A stretch of 64,000 nt of DNA from Spirosoma endbachense (GCF_010233585.1 NZ_CP045997.1:8456149-8520148); one strand, 5' to 3'. Numbered from the stretch's first letter, positions 17,731 through 28,198 are shown. Made by a program: numbers and translations. Notes: generated from the letters alone by a model not told the origin.

Positions 17731-17775
17731 AAACTTGTAGCGGCAAAATCAAGTTGATTTTGCCGCTACAAGTTT
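17731..17775. promoter_or_regulatory. Perfect long palindrome in leader of RidA-like gene
   Basis: Arms 17731-17752 and 17754-17775 are perfectly complementary over 22 bp with a single central base. It ends 27 bases before the start codon at 17704, so it would form a very stable hairpin in the 5' leader of the mRNA, or a cruciform. Reading on the minus strand it is followed by TTTTTTACG, so it could also act as an attenuator-like terminator. Confidence 0.6.
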
Positions 17776-17952
17776 CCGACGATACTCGCGAAAAAGCTTC
17801 TGATATAGTACCAAATATTTCGCTTATTGTTGCAGAAATGGGTGTTTTTCGGGATTTTGATACCCGGTAAGCGACAACGAGTCAATCGGGACGTTCCTCG
17901 ACTTACTATTTTCTGACTTACTTTAAACAAAATACATCGTCGGCACCGACGC

Positions 17953-18531
17953 CTAAATTAGTATATCGCCATCAGCCACCATTACTTGCAGAATGGCCGC
18001 AGCACCACATTGTTTTGATACAGCTTTTGGGTCAAATTTACCATCCTGCGTAAATTTTCCTTTTTGATAATGATTGGTGAAACTCCATAAGTAAGGAGTC
18101 AATACTTCCGGGTGCCTAATTCTGTAGCCAAACCCATTAAAACCTTCCAGTTTAAACAGAATGACGGGCAAAGGCCAATTTTGCACACCTGATAAACCAT
18201 CAAAAATTAACGCATCGATAGCACTTTCCTGCCAGGTAAATGGGGCTTTTCCGGGAGGGCGGTTCTTCGGGACATGAACCGTTTTGGCACTTAACGGATC
18301 GCCATTGTGCAAATGAGTTTTAAAATTTAGCCCACCCTCTAAGCTGTGGATAACGGCTACAACAAACCAGGGTACACTGGTAGCGTTCTCCACCAGTTCA
18401 TAGACTGCTTTATTGGCCACTATTTTGTTTTTGATTTTTACGGCTTCATTCTGTTTCGCGGGATTAATCAGACAAGAGCCAAACAGACTTTCGTATTCGG
18501 CTGTGAGTTGAGGATTTAGGCTAATAGACAT
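17953..18531 (-). CDS. Lysozyme-like (peptidoglycan hydrolase fold) protein
   Basis: A 192-residue protein without an obvious signal peptide. The stretch VPWFVVAVIHSLEGGLNFKT followed by HLHNGDPLSAKTVHVPKNRP, FTWQESAIDALIFDGLSG, LFKLEGFNGFGYR and SPYLWSF-like TPYLWSFTNHYQKGKF and KQCGAAAILQ is the pattern of a lysozyme-like family that is often fused to peptidoglycan-binding domains. The Glu in HSLEGG is the likely catalytic acid. Here the domain stands alone, so it may need a partner for export, or act on phage or self-lysis. The gene is single, with 200-base gaps at both sides. Family recognition is from memory of the motif pattern. Confidence 0.65.
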   Translation of the reverse strand: MSISLNPQLTAEYESLFGSCLINPAKQNEAVKIKNKIVANKAVYELVENATSVPWFVVAVIHSLEGGLNFKTHLHNGDPLSAKTVHVPKNRPPGKAPFTWQESAIDALIFDGLSGVQNWPLPVILFKLEGFNGFGYRIRHPEVLTPYLWSFTNHYQKGKFTQDGKFDPKAVSKQCGAAAILQVMVADGDILI

Positions 18532-18633
18532 TGGAGTAGGAATTTAGAAACTGTTTGTAAGTTGATTTTAACTACCAGAACCCCGTAATTTTTAGTCAAA
18601 CCTGCGAGGACTATTTGCTGCTTTTATAGGTAA

Positions 18634-18707
18634 GCCTTTGGCTTGGAACCGTGCCAAGGTTACTAGAAACACGATTAGAAACCGTGGCACGGCTCCAAGC
18701 CAAAGGC
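18634..18707. repeat. Small intergenic inverted-repeat element (type 2, copy F)
   Basis: Arms 18634-18661 and 18680-18707 pair with two mismatches over 28 bp round an 18-base loop. The core contains ACCGTGGCAC, shared with the element at 16173-16252. A half-arm, CTTTGGCTTGGA followed by CACGGC, recurs at 29632-29650 after an SDR gene. It sits between the lysozyme-like gene and the end of the phospholipase-like gene. Confidence 0.6.
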
Positions 18708-18742
18708 CTGACAGGTAACACGGTCAGGCTGTAAAGGCGCTC

Positions 18743-20002
18743 TTATTGACTTTTAGCCTGTTGAGATTGCTTAGCCTGTTTCGCGGGAACAAACCAGCCA
18801 TCCATAAACGGTTCCCGCTGATCATTGTGAACCTTAAAGCCCATGACAAGTCCTAGCTGGACAAACGGGTAACTGTCTTCGAGATAGATATTATAAATAT
18901 CCTGGCTGCGATAACCGACGGCAATAAAAGCCGATGTCGTTGAACTACGCAGTGCCTGATAAAAGCCAGCATGGTATCGAAACTCAACATTGGGCCAGAG
19001 TCGCCACGGACCCGAACCCGCACCTATGTATTTACTGGAACCGATCGATACATCGACAATAAAACGCTGTTTTTCATACTGCGAATCGGGTATGATGCCT
19101 AAGGTCTGAGGGTCATTATAGTGGGCTACATCAATCCACTGTCCCCGCAAATGCAGTTTAGCGAGGCTATAGCAATTGCATTTCAGCGAAGGCTCACCTG
19201 GTATCAGCACATGTTCAACGCCAATAAACCAACTCCGAATTTTGTCCCAATTATGAACGTTTGTCTTCGTTGCAGCTAACTCATTCAGTGAGGTTTGCCC
19301 CCCTTTTTTCCAATAGCCCCAGGTAACGCCTAACTCAGTGACTAAATTGACGGAGAAATTGCCATTATAGATGTTGAAATTCCGATTGGGCGGACGAGCA
19401 GGATCATCGTTTCTCCCATCCTGCCCATTTGAGTGATGGAAAAGTGAGAAACTGTAATAACGATACGGCAGATAACGATCGCTTTCCGACTCAAAAACGC
19501 TGAAGGCTTCCAGTTTTTCACGATTCAGATTGGGCATCGCAAAGTAAACGGTCCCTCCAGGCAAATAGCTGGGCGTCCGTACGGGAAACGACCGGTCCCA
19601 TGTTGCATTTTGATGATCGCGGGGCGAGTAACTACTGTCTCTTAGAATTCGTACGATATACCGGGGAGTCAGATCGATCGCTACGCTTCCTTTCATGTCG
19701 TTAAATAGAAAGAAATGTGGGTTGATATCAGCAGAGAGGTAATAATTACGATGTGTTGTCTGGTTTCCCAGGTGCCATTCCGAAAAAGGAGGGCTCACAT
19801 AATTCTGTAACCCATTCCAACGATATAGCTTTTTATAGAGGTAGTTCCGGAATTTTTTAACCGCCAGCCTCGACGAATCCTTATTGAGAACGGCCTCTAT
19901 TTTCCCCTGCTTTAGCGGAAACAAAGGCGTAGGTTGTCCAGCAACTTTATAGCTACCGGACAAGACCCAGATGAAAAAGAGGCCGTATAAATATCGATGC
20001 AT
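18743..20002 (-). CDS. Possible outer-membrane phospholipase A (OMPLA-like barrel)
   Basis: A 419-residue exported protein; the ATG at 20002 gives a signal peptide (LYGLFFIWVLSGS, then VAGQ). The sequence is rich in alternating aromatic/polar beta-strands. In one loop it has SLFHHSNGQ followed by PARPPNRNFN: this resembles the active site of E. coli OMPLA, where His142 and Ser144 lie in HQSNG and Asn156 in a following SWNR. Here the equivalents would be about His189, Ser191 and Asn206, with a three-residue insertion. If right, the enzyme hydrolyses phospholipids in the outer membrane when dimerised with calcium. Overall length exceeds typical OMPLA (about 290), so the assignment is tentative. 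The C terminus is Gln/Lys rich. Confidence 0.55.
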   Translation of the reverse strand: MHRYLYGLFFIWVLSGSYKVAGQPTPLFPLKQGKIEAVLNKDSSRLAVKKFRNYLYKKLYRWNGLQNYVSPPFSEWHLGNQTTHRNYYLSADINPHFFLFNDMKGSVAIDLTPRYIVRILRDSSYSPRDHQNATWDRSFPVRTPSYLPGGTVYFAMPNLNREKLEAFSVFESESDRYLPYRYYSFSLFHHSNGQDGRNDDPARPPNRNFNIYNGNFSVNLVTELGVTWGYWKKGGQTSLNELAATKTNVHNWDKIRSWFIGVEHVLIPGEPSLKCNCYSLAKLHLRGQWIDVAHYNDPQTLGIIPDSQYEKQRFIVDVSIGSSKYIGAGSGPWRLWPNVEFRYHAGFYQALRSSTTSAFIAVGYRSQDIYNIYLEDSYPFVQLGLVMGFKVHNDQREPFMDGWFVPAKQAKQSQQAKSQ

Positions 20003-20031
20003 AGCTGTGTAGACCTGAAGGAAACCTAGCA

Positions 20032-20271
20032 CTAGGGTAACGCATTAATTGCATCCAGTCGGGCAATGACAAAATCACGTCCATTTTCAAAAAATATCCG
20101 ATCTGCGACCTTATCAATAGGTAACGAAGCAGGTAGACTCACGTTAAAATCTTCTGTATCGATTGTCCGCCAGGAGTTAACCGCAGGAAGCCCTGAAACA
20201 GGCACTTCAACGGGGTTAGCAAACTGCTTTTTCAGCGAGGGATGAATGTGTGAATCAAAGAAGAAAGCCAT
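20032..20271 (-). pseudogene. Truncated metal-dependent hydrolase fragment (DSHIHP N terminus)
   Basis: A 79-residue frame that begins MAFFFDSHIHPSLKKQF. A His-x-His at the end of the first strand is the start of an amidohydrolase/membrane-dipeptidase-like barrel, which normally needs 300 residues or more. The frame stops at 20032, and the signal peptide of the phospholipase-like gene begins only 30 bases later, so the rest of the enzyme is missing. It is read as a truncated remnant, though a small real gene cannot be excluded. Confidence 0.4.
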
Positions 20272-20824
20272 GGGTTCTTAAAGGTCTAAAAGGCATCTAA
20301 AGGTAAGCCTTCAGGAACACAGCCACACGGGTAAATTCCCGTATTTTACCGGGTGAAAAAACTGATCTTCAGTAAATTATAGGAGAGTTCTCAGGACTTT
20401 CGCGACGCCCCTGCCACCGCAGCCGATGATTAACCCTATCGCTTTTCCTGCCAACCGGCATTCATGCCGGAATGTCAATGCTGAATGACTTTCTCCTTCC
20501 GTTGACAGAGTCCTTTTCTGTTGCAGATCATGGGCAATGGATGCCGAATACGTTCATGCTGACAGAATTTGTATCCGTTAGTTATAAACCTCCTGGTAAG
20601 TACTTTTAGATTCAGATAATTTATACCTGGCCACTGAGTATATATTATCTGAAAGTGTGTATAGAATTGAACGCCCGTTCTCCTTGAGATCGGGCGTTTT
20701 TGTATTACTTCGGTATCCGCCCAGGCTTGACCTGATCGATGAGATTACTAGAAAGCCTGGGATCATTATCGGAAAACCAGGCCAACCTGTAGTCGAATTA
20801 AATGGGTTTAGAGTCGTATAACGA
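20272..20824. other. 553-base intergenic region without a convincing gene
   Basis: No frame here looks coding; an 84-residue minus-strand frame (20578-20832) has no recognisable features and overlaps the hairpins. The region holds an inverted repeat (arms 20611-20625 and 20639-20653, one mismatch in 15) and, 16 bases on, an intrinsic terminator at 20670-20701 oriented for plus-strand transcription, although no plus-strand gene precedes it. A small RNA ending at about 20701 is possible. Confidence 0.5.
20670..20701 (+). terminator. Intrinsic terminator with no gene upstream
   Basis: AACGCCCG (20670-20677) and CGGGCGTT (20691-20698) form an 8-bp GC-rich stem with a 13-base loop and a TTTTT tail on the plus strand. 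Both flanking coding units are on the minus strand, so the transcript it would end is unaccounted for. Confidence 0.6.
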
Positions 20825-22309
20825 TCAGGCACTCCGGCTGATACCCAATTTTTTCATCTTCGACTCCAGCGTGGTAGGAATTACATCCAGGATGGCTGCC
20901 GCCCCGTTTTTACCGCTTACTTTCCAGCGAGTCATTTCCAGTACGGATAAAATATGAGCCTTTTCACACTCCTCCAACGTAATGGGGCCTAATTTTTTGT
21001 CAAGTGTACCTTTGCGTAATAACCATTCTCCCAGTTCAAGCCGGCGGCCCGATGAGATGATCAGCGAGCGCTCGACAATATTTTCGAGTTCGCGGATATT
21101 TCCCGGCCAGTTGTAGGCAATCAAGGCATCCATAACATCCTGCGTAATGACCTCTATTTTTCGACCGATACTGGGGCCGTGTTTCGCGCAGAAATGTTGT
21201 ACCAGTAAAGGAATGTCTTCTTTCCGCTCGCGCAAAGGCGGGCTTTGGAGCGGAAAAACGTTCAACCGATAATACAGATCCTCCCGAAACCGCCCTTCCC
21301 GAATTTCGTTCTCTAAATTGCGGTTGGTGGCGGCAATCACCCGAACATTGACTTTCAGGGTTTTACTGCTGCCCACTCGCTCAAACTCCCCTTCCTGCAA
21401 CACCCGAAGCAGTTTGGCCTGGAGTTCGATCGGCATCTCTCCGATTTCATCCAGAAAAATAGTACCACCATTCGCTAGTTCAAAGCGGCCGATTTTCTGG
21501 ATTGTAGCGCCGGTAAACGCACCTTTTTCATGCCCAAATAGCTCACTTTCGATCAAGGTAGCGGGTAGAACGGCACAGTTTAATTTGACTAATGGTCGGT
21601 TTCGGCGGGTACTGAGATTATGCACTGCCCGTGCAAGCAGTTCCTTTCCTGTGCCCGATTCCCCCAGAATCAGCACCGTTGTATTCGTTGAGGCTACCTG
21701 CTCTACCAGCGAGAGTACTTTTCGAAACGGCTTACTCTCCGTGACGATTTCTTCAAAATTACTTTTCGACTTAATCTCTTCGCGCAGATAAACATTCTCG
21801 GCCTGCAGCTGAGTCGTCAGATTTTCAACCTCTTTTAATGCCTTCGAGAGCGCTTCTGTCCGCTCTGCCACACGCTGTTCGAGCAGTTGGTTTGCCTGCT
21901 GGAGTTCCCAGCGTAGTTTGCGAAGCGTAAGGTGCGTGTTAATGCGCGACAGTACTTCCTGAAGCTGAAAAGGCTTGGTGATGTAGTCGACGGCCCCCAT
22001 GTTAAAGCCGTTGACCTTGTCAATCGTTTCCGACAAAGCTGTCATGAAAATCACCGGGATGTCGTGTGTGTCCGGATTGAGCTTGAGTCGTCGACACGTT
22101 TCAAAGCCATCCATACCGGGCATCATCACGTCGAGCAACACTAAATCAGGACGGGCATACCGAATTTGCTCAAGGGCGCTTTTCCCATCACGTTCAACCA
22201 GTACTTTGTAGCCATGGCTACTTAGGGTTTCGAATAGGATGCTGATATTATTGGGTGTATCGTCAACAATCAGAATGTTGGCAGATGGGTTGTCGGGCTG
22301 ATCAATCAT
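20825..22309 (-). CDS. Sigma54-dependent response regulator (REC-AAA+-Fis), copy 1
   Basis: A 494-residue NtrC-type regulator. Residues about 10-125 are a receiver domain ([10 protein letters not shown], phosphoacceptor Asp in [15 protein letters not shown], Lys in YITKPFQ). A coiled coil follows ([20 protein letters not shown]). The AAA+ domain has Walker A GESGTGKE, the sigma54-contacting GAFTGA, Walker [12 protein letters not shown] and the arginine-finger region. The C terminus is a short Fis-like HTH ([20 protein letters not shown]). It starts 8 bases inside the end of the upstream sensor gene, so translation is coupled. It is a close paralog of the regulator at 56454-57986, with long identical stretches. 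Target promoters were not recognised here. Confidence 0.95.
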   Translation of the reverse strand: MIDQPDNPSANILIVDDTPNNISILFETLSSHGYKVLVERDGKSALEQIRYARPDLVLLDVMMPGMDGFETCRRLKLNPDTHDIPVIFMTALSETIDKVNGFNMGAVDYITKPFQLQEVLSRINTHLTLRKLRWELQQANQLLEQRVAERTEALSKALKEVENLTTQLQAENVYLREEIKSKSNFEEIVTESKPFRKVLSLVEQVASTNTTVLILGESGTGKELLARAVHNLSTRRNRPLVKLNCAVLPATLIESELFGHEKGAFTGATIQKIGRFELANGGTIFLDEIGEMPIELQAKLLRVLQEGEFERVGSSKTLKVNVRVIAATNRNLENEIREGRFREDLYYRLNVFPLQSPPLRERKEDIPLLVQHFCAKHGPSIGRKIEVITQDVMDALIAYNWPGNIRELENIVERSLIISSGRRLELGEWLLRKGTLDKKLGPITLEECEKAHILSVLEMTRWKVSGKNGAAAILDVIPTTLESKMKKLGISRSA

Positions 22310-25265
22310 GGGTTTCCAGGCAAGTTTTAAGGTACTGTCGGATATGCTTTGTATCGAATTCGTCGGCCATATCCCGAATCTCTTTCACAAAGGGCTGATA
22401 GTGCGAATCAAGCGTTTCAACAAGACGGAGCTGGGTCAAAATACCCTGAATGTCGCCCGTCATGGCTAGCTCATGCAAGGCTTCGAGGTACTGAACAGGG
22501 GGCAACTGGAGTGGTTCGGTATGTGTTTGTGTATCAATGCTTTTGAGTGTAATACTTTCCAAATTTCCGTTCCATACGCCATTTTCAAGACCTTCGACTC
22601 GGGTAATGGCAAGCAGTTTATTGATGAGCGTCAACAGATGCGCCCCGCTTTCCTCAATGATCCGAACGCCCTTCATCTGGTTATCCGTCAAGGCAGCATC
22701 CTGCCGCAACAGTTGTGCAAAACCCAGAATACCATTGAGGGGAGTCCGTAGTTCGTGGCTCATATTGGCCAGAAATTCACTTTTAGCCCGGTTCGCCGTT
22801 TCGGCCGCTTCCTTGGCCGCTTTTAGGTGAACAGCCTGCGCTTCGAGTTCTTCTTTTTGCTGGACAACCTGCGCGGTTCTGGCCTGCACCAGTCGTTCCA
22901 GTTTTGTTTTCTCGTTGGTCAGATGGCGGGTATAGAAGCGAATCAATCCAATCAGACCCAGTGAGATGGCAAAACTGTAGAGCAGATAGGCTATTTTCGT
23001 CTGATACCAGGGTGGAAGTACAGTAAACACGTAGGTACTTTCCTGACTAAGCTGATGGTATGGATTGCTGGCCCGAACGAAAAACGTATACATCCCGGCG
23101 GGCAGATTGGTGTACTCTTTTTTTGTTTCCTTCGTCCATTTCGACCAGTTCGTATCGTCCATCATCAGGCCATGACCCATCAGCCGGTATTGAAATTCAT
23201 TGCCGCTCTCGCCCACAAAACTGCCCGCAGCGAAGTGGAACGTGATGGCCCGATCGTGATAATTGAGTTTAAGGGCTGGCGATTTACTCTGGTTCCCGAT
23301 TGCCAGGAGCGAGTCTGACTCAGTCAGGCGTATTTTCCGAATAAGGGCTGAATAGGGGCGTTTGGGCAGTTTTTTGCTGTCGTTGTAGCGATACAATGCT
23401 TCATCATTGCCAATCCAGATGCTGGCATCGGTATCCGTATAAACCGCGAAACCGCCACGCTGGCAGGGCAACAGACTGGTGCTATCGTAGGCAAAGGCGC
23501 CATTACCCTGGTGACGCAAAACACCCAGTGGACTCGAAAACCAGAATGTGCGCTTCTGGTCCTGCGCGAAATAAGGCGACCCGGTCGTCGCCGGATTATG
23601 AAAAAGAGCGGTAAAGCGGGGATCTTCTATAAAACGATCGCTTCGGACCTGGTATCGGTAAATGCGATTTTTTGTCGTAAAAAACAGCCCTTCTGGGGTT
23701 GAAAAGACGTAATTCCAGGTTAATTGATTGAGCCCTTTCGTAAGCCCATAGTGACGAATCGGCGGATTCAGGCGGATACCTTTTGCTAGATTGACGTAGT
23801 AAAAACCCTGTAGGTGCGTACCGACCCAGAGATTTCCGGTTGAATCTTCCACAATCGACCAGCACTCGCCCGCAATACCTTGTAAAGATCCAAGCCATTG
23901 AAGGCGTCCGTTCGTAAATCGCAGTACGTTGACCCCATCAAACATGGCAGCAAACACTACAGTTGTATCTATTCTTGACCGAGTGAGTGCATAGGCCATT
24001 CCGCCACTCATGTGTACCGATTGCTGGACTTTCCCATCCCGAACCCGAAGAACCGCTCCCATCGACCCAACCAGCAAATCCTGATTGAAGGAGATCATAT
24101 CCCAGCAAGGCGACTCGGAACCAGGTACAGGCTGGAACGATTCAGTCTTTTCGTTTAAATAAACCAGTCCGGTATTGGTGCCTGCATAGAGTTGCTGCTG
24201 GTGTCGAAGTACATCCCAGACGGTAGCACGGATATTCTGAGTGGCTCCAAAACGGGTAATCGGGTTATTGATTTCAATTTTATTGATGCCGTTCGCCAAT
24301 CCCGCCCAAAGCGTTTGCTGTTGATCCAGAAACAAACTGTGCACCCGGTTCTTTGTTAAGCCGGTTTGCTCATTGATTCGCTGCCAAAGCCGACCGTCTT
24401 GCTCAAGAATACGAATGCCTCCACGAAGGCTCGCAATAGCGTAACGAATGCGCCCAGTCGTTGAATCCGGCAGGGCAATTGCCTGTGAAAGATCAGTGCG
24501 CCGGAGCCACTCGTCTTCGGTTGTGATAAATCGTGTAACAGACGCCTGACCGGGTCCGGAATGCAGGAATGGTGCATCATAGAGAAACAATCCATTGTGT
24601 TGCGTCACGATCAGTAATGTCTGATCGGTAAAAGGCAGGACAGACTGTATGGAGACATTGGCAAACTGATTTCCTGCCGGTACAGGTTTAATCGTTCCCC
24701 CTTTGTCGATCTGCATCAGCCCAACCCCATCCTCCTGAACGAACAACCTTTGCCGGGCATAACTCGCTAACTTAAATTGGCGCTTCGGATACCAGACTCG
24801 CACTGACTCGTTCGGCCGATAGCGAATGATCTTCTCGAATGTACAGAAATAGACCCCTTCCGGCGTACAGAATAATCGCCAGACAGGCGGCACGTTTCGG
24901 TCAGTAGCCGGTAGCTTATGCGACAGTGATACGAACTGCGTTTGCCCTGTCGGGGTGGCTTTTAGATAACCAAAATCCGTTTGAGTACCGACGAAAACCG
25001 TACCATTGCCGGCAACGCCCAGAGATCGAACGGTTAGTCCTGGTACATCGATGAGCCGCCAGGAGGAGCCATCGTATTCGAGCAGTCCGTTGTAATTACC
25101 CACATAGATGACCCCTCGTTGATCCTGAACAATGGCCCGATTTTCGGGATGTGCCTGATAATCTTTAGGGCTGAAATGCTGCATAAGTGGACTTCCCGTT
25201 TCTTGCGCCCTTCCTGCCCAACCGACTAGTAATCCAACAAGAATCAGTAAATTCCGAACGTTCAT
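22302..25265 (-). CDS. Propeller sensor with HisKA but no HATPase domain
   Basis: A 987-residue membrane sensor. After a signal peptide ([10 protein letters not shown]) it has two-component-regulator propeller repeats over about 600 residues ([46 protein letters not shown]), a Y_Y_Y domain, one membrane helix ([20 protein letters not shown]), a coiled coil, and a HisKA dimerisation domain with the phosphoacceptor His at about 837 ([19 protein letters not shown]). After HisKA comes a roughly 30-residue linker and then directly the C-terminal module with MTGDIQG (about 920-984). The N, G1 and G2 boxes of an HATPase are absent, and so is a receiver. It therefore probably cannot autophosphorylate and would need the kinase at 25297. 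Gap to that gene: 31 bases. Confidence 0.93.
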   Translation of the reverse strand: MNVRNLLILVGLLVGWAGRAQETGSPLMQHFSPKDYQAHPENRAIVQDQRGVIYVGNYNGLLEYDGSSWRLIDVPGLTVRSLGVAGNGTVFVGTQTDFGYLKATPTGQTQFVSLSHKLPATDRNVPPVWRLFCTPEGVYFCTFEKIIRYRPNESVRVWYPKRQFKLASYARQRLFVQEDGVGLMQIDKGGTIKPVPAGNQFANVSIQSVLPFTDQTLLIVTQHNGLFLYDAPFLHSGPGQASVTRFITTEDEWLRRTDLSQAIALPDSTTGRIRYAIASLRGGIRILEQDGRLWQRINEQTGLTKNRVHSLFLDQQQTLWAGLANGINKIEINNPITRFGATQNIRATVWDVLRHQQQLYAGTNTGLVYLNEKTESFQPVPGSESPCWDMISFNQDLLVGSMGAVLRVRDGKVQQSVHMSGGMAYALTRSRIDTTVVFAAMFDGVNVLRFTNGRLQWLGSLQGIAGECWSIVEDSTGNLWVGTHLQGFYYVNLAKGIRLNPPIRHYGLTKGLNQLTWNYVFSTPEGLFFTTKNRIYRYQVRSDRFIEDPRFTALFHNPATTGSPYFAQDQKRTFWFSSPLGVLRHQGNGAFAYDSTSLLPCQRGGFAVYTDTDASIWIGNDEALYRYNDSKKLPKRPYSALIRKIRLTESDSLLAIGNQSKSPALKLNYHDRAITFHFAAGSFVGESGNEFQYRLMGHGLMMDDTNWSKWTKETKKEYTNLPAGMYTFFVRASNPYHQLSQESTYVFTVLPPWYQTKIAYLLYSFAISLGLIGLIRFYTRHLTNEKTKLERLVQARTAQVVQQKEELEAQAVHLKAAKEAAETANRAKSEFLANMSHELRTPLNGILGFAQLLRQDAALTDNQMKGVRIIEESGAHLLTLINKLLAITRVEGLENGVWNGNLESITLKSIDTQTHTEPLQLPPVQYLEALHELAMTGDIQGILTQLRLVETLDSHYQPFVKEIRDMADEFDTKHIRQYLKTCLETHD

Positions 25266-25296
25266 ATCCTGTTAACTATCAAGGAGGTGCGGCTTA

Positions 25297-27615
25297 TTAT
25301 CTTAAACAAGATTTTAGGTATTCACGCATCTGTTTCATGTCGAATTGGCGAGCCAGTTCTCGAATTGAGTTGACAAACGCGGTGCTATCCTGTTCGGCAG
25401 TACCTATCGAATCCAATCGTGTCAGCACGCCCTGAATATCGCCAGTAAGGGCTGTAGCGTAGAGATCTTCGAGTTGGTGTATCGGCGGAAAGCGAACGGG
25501 ACTGCCTCCGGGACCGAAATCGTTCGCTTTCATCGGTCCACTTGCCGACAGGGGAGCTAGATCGGAATAGATCCAGGTTAATTGTAGCTGTTTCTGAACA
25601 GCATTCAGCAATTGCTCGATGTGGATGGGTTTAGGCAGAAAATCGTCGCTACCCGCATCAATGCTTAATTGGTAACTGTTCAGGATACTGGCGGAGAGCG
25701 CAATAATCTTAACGGCAGAAAAAGCGTGCTGCCTGCGAAATTGCCGAACAGCCTCGAATCCATCCATGTAAGGCATTACCAGATCCATCAGCACCAGATC
25801 GGGTGTGAATTCCCGTGCACGCGTTAGAGCGACGGCTCCGTTTTCGGCCTCTATTGTTCGAAAACCAAGCGGCTCCAGCAAGTTTGTCAATACCGACCGG
25901 TTCTCCCAGTGGTCATCGACGATCAGAATCGTTCGCTGCGTTCCCTGATAGCCGCTAATCTGACGATTACGTTTGGCAATCACTTGCCACGACGAAGCAA
26001 TAGCGGGCAAATTGAGCGTTATCCGGAACGAACTACCCTTGCCCAGAGTGCTGGTAACCCGTAATTCGCCGTTCATTATGGTGACTAATTTTTCGGTAAT
26101 GGTCAGCCCTAATCCTGTTCCTTCCACAAAACGCCCCTCTTCGCGGAGTTGCTGAAAGGGTAGAAAAATCTGATCTAACTTATCATGCGGAATACCAACA
26201 CCGGTATCGTCAACCTGAAAACTGACCTGATTTTCGCCGGGCGCATAGTTCACTTTTAGGGAAACACCTCCTTTGTCGGTGAATTTGACGGCATTACCCA
26301 GCAGATTAATGAGAACCTGACGCAGTTTACGCTCGTCACCAAGTACCAGTTCAGGTATGGGATCTGGGGCTTTGTAGAAGAACGTCAGATTTTTCTGCTC
26401 TGCCTTCACCTGAATCAGGCTGGTGATATTGGTCAACAATTCATTCAGGCTGAACGGGTTCTGGTCGAGTTCCAGCTTCTGCGCTTCAATTTTCGACAGA
26501 TCCAATACGTCATTGATGAGCACCAGCAGGTTTTCGGCGCAGTTATGAATGATATTGATGCCATTCTGCTGATTACCAGTCAGGGATTGGTCTCGCCGGA
26601 ATAGCTGTGTATACCCCAGAATGCCGTTGAGGGGAGTCCGTAACTCGTGGCTCATATTGGCCAGAAATTCACTTTTGGCCTGATTCGCCATTTCAGCGGC
26701 CTCTTTGGCTTTCAGAAATTCCCGCGTTCGCTCAATAACCGTTGCTTCCAGTTGTTCCTGCGTCTGAAGTAGTTTTTCTTCCGCAACTTTCCGCTCGATT
26801 TCGGCCCCCGACCGCGATGCAAAAATGCGCAGTATGCTCAGGTATTTCTGTTGGTTCAGCAAGGGCCGATGGTCGCAGATAGCGATATGTCCGATTACCT
26901 GGCCACCCCGGTCGTTGATAGGTACGCCAACGTATGACTCAATGCCGACTTCTTTGGTAAAATTCAGTTCAACATCGTAGGGATAATAAAAATCCCGGCC
27001 CTGCATCACAATACTGCACGGTGTGTCGGAGAGGTCGTACTCGATGTTTTCAAGGAGCCGATCGTCTTCTACGTAAGCCAGTGTTCGCACCCGTGTTTTT
27101 TCTACGTTAGCGCATTCGGTGACCAACGCAAACCGTACCTGAAGCGTGGTGGTAATATGGCGAACGAGGGTCTGAAAAAAATCCATACCCGTCACGCCCG
27201 CCGTTCCTTCTGAAATCAATCGTAGCGTTTCGTCCAATTGACTCCGTTCGGTTATATCGCGCAGGAAACAACACAGGTATCGATCGCCTTCGAAGTTGAT
27301 TAAATTCATGCCTACCTCAGCCTGAAGCAGTAGACCGCTTTTCCGGCGCTGTCTGGTTTCAAAGGTTAGCGTCGGGAGGTTTTCCAATGATTTCCACAGA
27401 CGGGCAAAACGACTGGCATCGTACTCGATGCTGAAATCGAAAAATGTCAGTTGCTTTAGCTCACTAACCGTATAATCCAGCAAATACCCCGCTGCTTTAT
27501 TTGCCCGATATACCTGCCCATGTTGATCAATCAGCATGATGGCTTCGAGCGCATTTTCAACCGTAAAGTGCGACAGTCGCAGCGTTTTCTCGTCCGTTTT
27601 CGTGCTATCTGCCAT
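25297..27615 (-). CDS. Cytosolic hybrid histidine kinase PAS-GAF-HisKA-HATPase-REC, copy 1
   Basis: A 772-residue soluble hybrid kinase. Order of domains: PAS (about 15-130; [20 protein letters not shown]), GAF (about 150-290; [32 protein letters not shown]), coiled coil, HisKA with His in [16 protein letters not shown], HATPase ([29 protein letters not shown]), receiver ([13 protein letters not shown], Asp in [13 protein letters not shown]) and a C-terminal 65-residue module containing LTGDIQGVL that is shared with both other sensors in the window. It is the first gene of a three-gene operon ending in the sigma54 regulator. GAF plus PAS suggests an intracellular small-molecule or redox cue, unidentified. 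Confidence 0.95.
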   Translation of the reverse strand: MADSTKTDEKTLRLSHFTVENALEAIMLIDQHGQVYRANKAAGYLLDYTVSELKQLTFFDFSIEYDASRFARLWKSLENLPTLTFETRQRRKSGLLLQAEVGMNLINFEGDRYLCCFLRDITERSQLDETLRLISEGTAGVTGMDFFQTLVRHITTTLQVRFALVTECANVEKTRVRTLAYVEDDRLLENIEYDLSDTPCSIVMQGRDFYYPYDVELNFTKEVGIESYVGVPINDRGGQVIGHIAICDHRPLLNQQKYLSILRIFASRSGAEIERKVAEEKLLQTQEQLEATVIERTREFLKAKEAAEMANQAKSEFLANMSHELRTPLNGILGYTQLFRRDQSLTGNQQNGINIIHNCAENLLVLINDVLDLSKIEAQKLELDQNPFSLNELLTNITSLIQVKAEQKNLTFFYKAPDPIPELVLGDERKLRQVLINLLGNAVKFTDKGGVSLKVNYAPGENQVSFQVDDTGVGIPHDKLDQIFLPFQQLREEGRFVEGTGLGLTITEKLVTIMNGELRVTSTLGKGSSFRITLNLPAIASSWQVIAKRNRQISGYQGTQRTILIVDDHWENRSVLTNLLEPLGFRTIEAENGAVALTRAREFTPDLVLMDLVMPYMDGFEAVRQFRRQHAFSAVKIIALSASILNSYQLSIDAGSDDFLPKPIHIEQLLNAVQKQLQLTWIYSDLAPLSASGPMKANDFGPGGSPVRFPPIHQLEDLYATALTGDIQGVLTRLDSIGTAEQDSTAFVNSIRELARQFDMKQMREYLKSCLR

Positions 27616-27805
27616 TTTCTGATTGTCAAACCGGAATCACCTGACCAATGGAGGTAATCAAGGCGTTAGAGCCCTGTCCAATAGCCATCAAGTTTCATTC
27701 CTGTTTTCTGACCAGAATGGATAGCTGATCTAAATGGGCATAGATGAGTATAGGAGCTCATTTCTAAGAAAATGCAGTAAAAAGCAGTGGAAAAATTACT
27801 GGACG

Positions 27806-27844
27806 CATTCACGACATATCCGAACATTCACGATATATCATGAA
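27806..27844. promoter_or_regulatory. Operator-like direct repeats upstream of kinase operon 1
   Basis: CATTCACGACATATC (27806-27820) and CATTCACGATATATC (27825-27839) differ at one base and start 19 bp apart; the second extends into a near-palindrome, TTCACGATATATCATGAA (27827-27844). They lie about 190-230 bp before the kinase start at 27615. Related CGATATTTCG palindromes lie at 55556-55571 and 60526-60541 around the paralogous locus, the latter at the same distance from its kinase gene. Confidence 0.45.
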
Positions 27845-27920
27845 ATTAATGAATTATCCATTTGTGCCTGTTCCTGGTTAGCGCGGAGAAGCGTGGAGTC
27901 GGGATCTTCAACCTGACCCT

Positions 27921-28034
27921 TGTGGTTTAAGAAACTGCATCCGGAACGAACAACGAGGTTTTGAAAATCGCCACGGCGAACCGTCGCATCGGCGAACCGT
28001 CCTCCCTGTGTCAGTTTTAAGAAACTGACAACAC
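27921..28034. repeat. Dispersed hairpin repeat, type 1, copy A
   Basis: The copy starts with a degenerate GTGGTTTAAGAAACTG and ends in a hairpin TGTCAGTTTTAAGAAACTGACA (28009-28030). In between are CGAGGTTTT (27954-27962) and two tandem CGGCGAACCGTC-type modules (27967-27985, 27986-28001). The modules match copy B (35715-35749) nearly base for base and occur inverted in copy C (39612-39630). Confidence 0.7.
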
Positions 28035-28198
28035 ATCACAACACAACATCGGCTAATTCACAGATCAACAATAAGCTAATTTTCAGGGTATTCCGAAAAT
28101 CAATACGCCAGGTTTTATCAAGTCTGGATAATAAATCCAAAACCCGATTAATTCAAAAAGACAATTACTGTTTCATTTGTACTAAAAAGGTGTAAACC

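Larger units (their letters stand above)
27616..28198. other. 583-base divergent intergenic region
   Basis: No gene is seen. The region separates the kinase operon (-) from a Crp/Fnr gene (+). It contains two 15-bp direct repeats (27806-27839, listed separately), repeat copy A (27921-28034), and, near the Crp start, a weak -7-like TTCATTTG at 28172-28179. Confidence 0.6.

Noticed and set aside
20578..20832. 84-residue minus-strand frame upstream of the sigma54 regulator's end
   Set aside because: It spans the terminator and inverted repeat and has no family features.
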